This document shows, piece after piece, positions 63,766-64,000 of a stretch of 64,000 nt of DNA. The notes under the pieces are model-generated. The model had not been told where the DNA came from, ran no database searches, and was given only the letters and a program-made list of their open reading frames with translations. The stretch is from Leptodesmis sichuanensis A121. Lineage in GTDB: Bacteria > Cyanobacteriota > Cyanobacteriia > Leptolyngbyales > Leptolyngbyaceae. The stretch's first letter is position 1. Every line of letters begins with the position of its first letter. Position numbers and translations under genes: made by a program. Location of the stretch: contig NZ_CP075171.1 in assembly GCF_021379005.1 (NCBI RefSeq), forward strand, positions 4,030,001 to 4,094,000, read 5' to 3'.

Positions 63766-64000
63766 AGTACCTGCTTGATACCTGTGTCATCTCTGAGCTA
63801 ATCGCGAAATCTCCCAATCAGAAGGTGATTGACTGGGTTGATCAACTTGAAGAAATGCAGATCTATCTGAGTGTGGTGACGATCGGTGAAATTTGCAAAG
63901 GAATTGCCAAACTAACAGATTCCCAACGTAAAAACGAATTAACTCACTGGCTGCATCAGGAATTATTGGTGCGCTTTGCCGATCGCATTCTCCCCATTGA
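63762..64000 (+). CDS. PIN-domain toxin (VapC/FitB type), truncated by window end
   Basis: ATG 63762; 79 residues are visible. MKYLLDTCVISELIAK has the first catalytic Asp (6) and ELIAK the acidic residue; LSVVTIGEICKGIAKL carries the second conserved Glu. VapC-type toxins are ribonucleases that cleave tRNA or rRNA. The remaining C-terminal Asp residues lie beyond base 64000. Coupled to the Phd-type antitoxin by a 4-base overlap. Confidence 0.92.
   Translation, partial: MKYLLDTCVISELIAKSPNQKVIDWVDQLEEMQIYLSVVTIGEICKGIAKLTDSQRKNELTHWLHQELLVRFADRILPI

Overview
The window is chromosomal DNA from a cyanobacterium, most likely a filamentous, Leptolyngbya-like lineage (lineage is inference). Evidence: the HIP1 octamer GCGATCGC is dense throughout; the glucose catabolism cluster fbp-tal-zwf-opcA has the order known from filamentous cyanobacteria; several families are nearly restricted to cyanobacteria or plastids (PAP/fibrillin, DUF3134, DUF3685/Ycf55, DUF4079, low-complexity-tail membrane protein); heptanucleotide tandem repeats (STRR) are present. 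There is no rRNA operon and no CRISPR array.

Layout. 1-2.1 kb: 5' part of an M16 protease gene and a Uma2 nuclease gene. 2.6-8.1 kb: oxidative pentose phosphate cluster fbp, tal, zwf, opcA. 8.3-15 kb: an ISKra4-family insertion that rewrote the end of a P-loop kinase gene, a caspase-like protein with Ser in place of the catalytic Cys, a small exported protein, two decayed Uma2 genes on either side of tRNA-Ser(CGA), and a DUF3592 gene between that tRNA and a 26-bp copy of its 5' end. 15-29 kb: ComEC, DUF4079, PsiE-like, a Ser/Thr kinase translationally coupled to a low-complexity-tail membrane protein, threonine synthase, a serine hydrolase, an amino-acid-type ABC binding protein, a PD-(D/E)XK protein, tRNA-Ser(GCU), MraY and DUF3134. 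29-36.7 kb: fibrillin, RecB-like nuclease, GNAT, DUF2237, a multi-TM channel-like protein, aquaporin Z and a pentapeptide-repeat protein.

36.7-43.6 kb is a decayed accessory block. A two-gene restriction-modification operon (beta-class TSPP methyltransferase followed by an HNH endonuclease, both on the minus strand) is broken three times over. The methyltransferase is split by an ISL3-type element, that ISL3 is split by an IS630 copy, and the endonuclease is split near its N-terminus by a second, inverted copy of the same IS630. An ISKra4-type element lies just outside. Removing each IS with one target duplication restores both host reading frames. 43.8-60.2 kb is housekeeping again: TrmFO, a GAF histidine kinase, an MtfA-like peptidase, rhodanese, ArgG, a HAD hydrolase, DUF3685, a GT39-like membrane glycosyltransferase, a RibD-C-like reductase, a universal stress protein, a B12-binding radical SAM protein and a Uma2 gene. 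60.2-64 kb is accessory: a decayed ISKra4-type copy, a DUF4914 stub, a Uma2 gene, a PD-(D/E)XK paralogue and a Phd/PIN toxin-antitoxin pair that runs off the end.

Noncoding repeats are a main feature. There is a five-copy, roughly 75-bp imperfect palindrome family between genes; an 88-bp MITE with the ends of the local IS630; several GC-rich and AT-rich intergenic hairpin repeats; and four heptamer tandem arrays, two within and one at the 5' end of protein-coding genes. All boundaries, target duplications and frame reconstructions were read by eye from the sequence; family names come from motif recognition, not from database searches.
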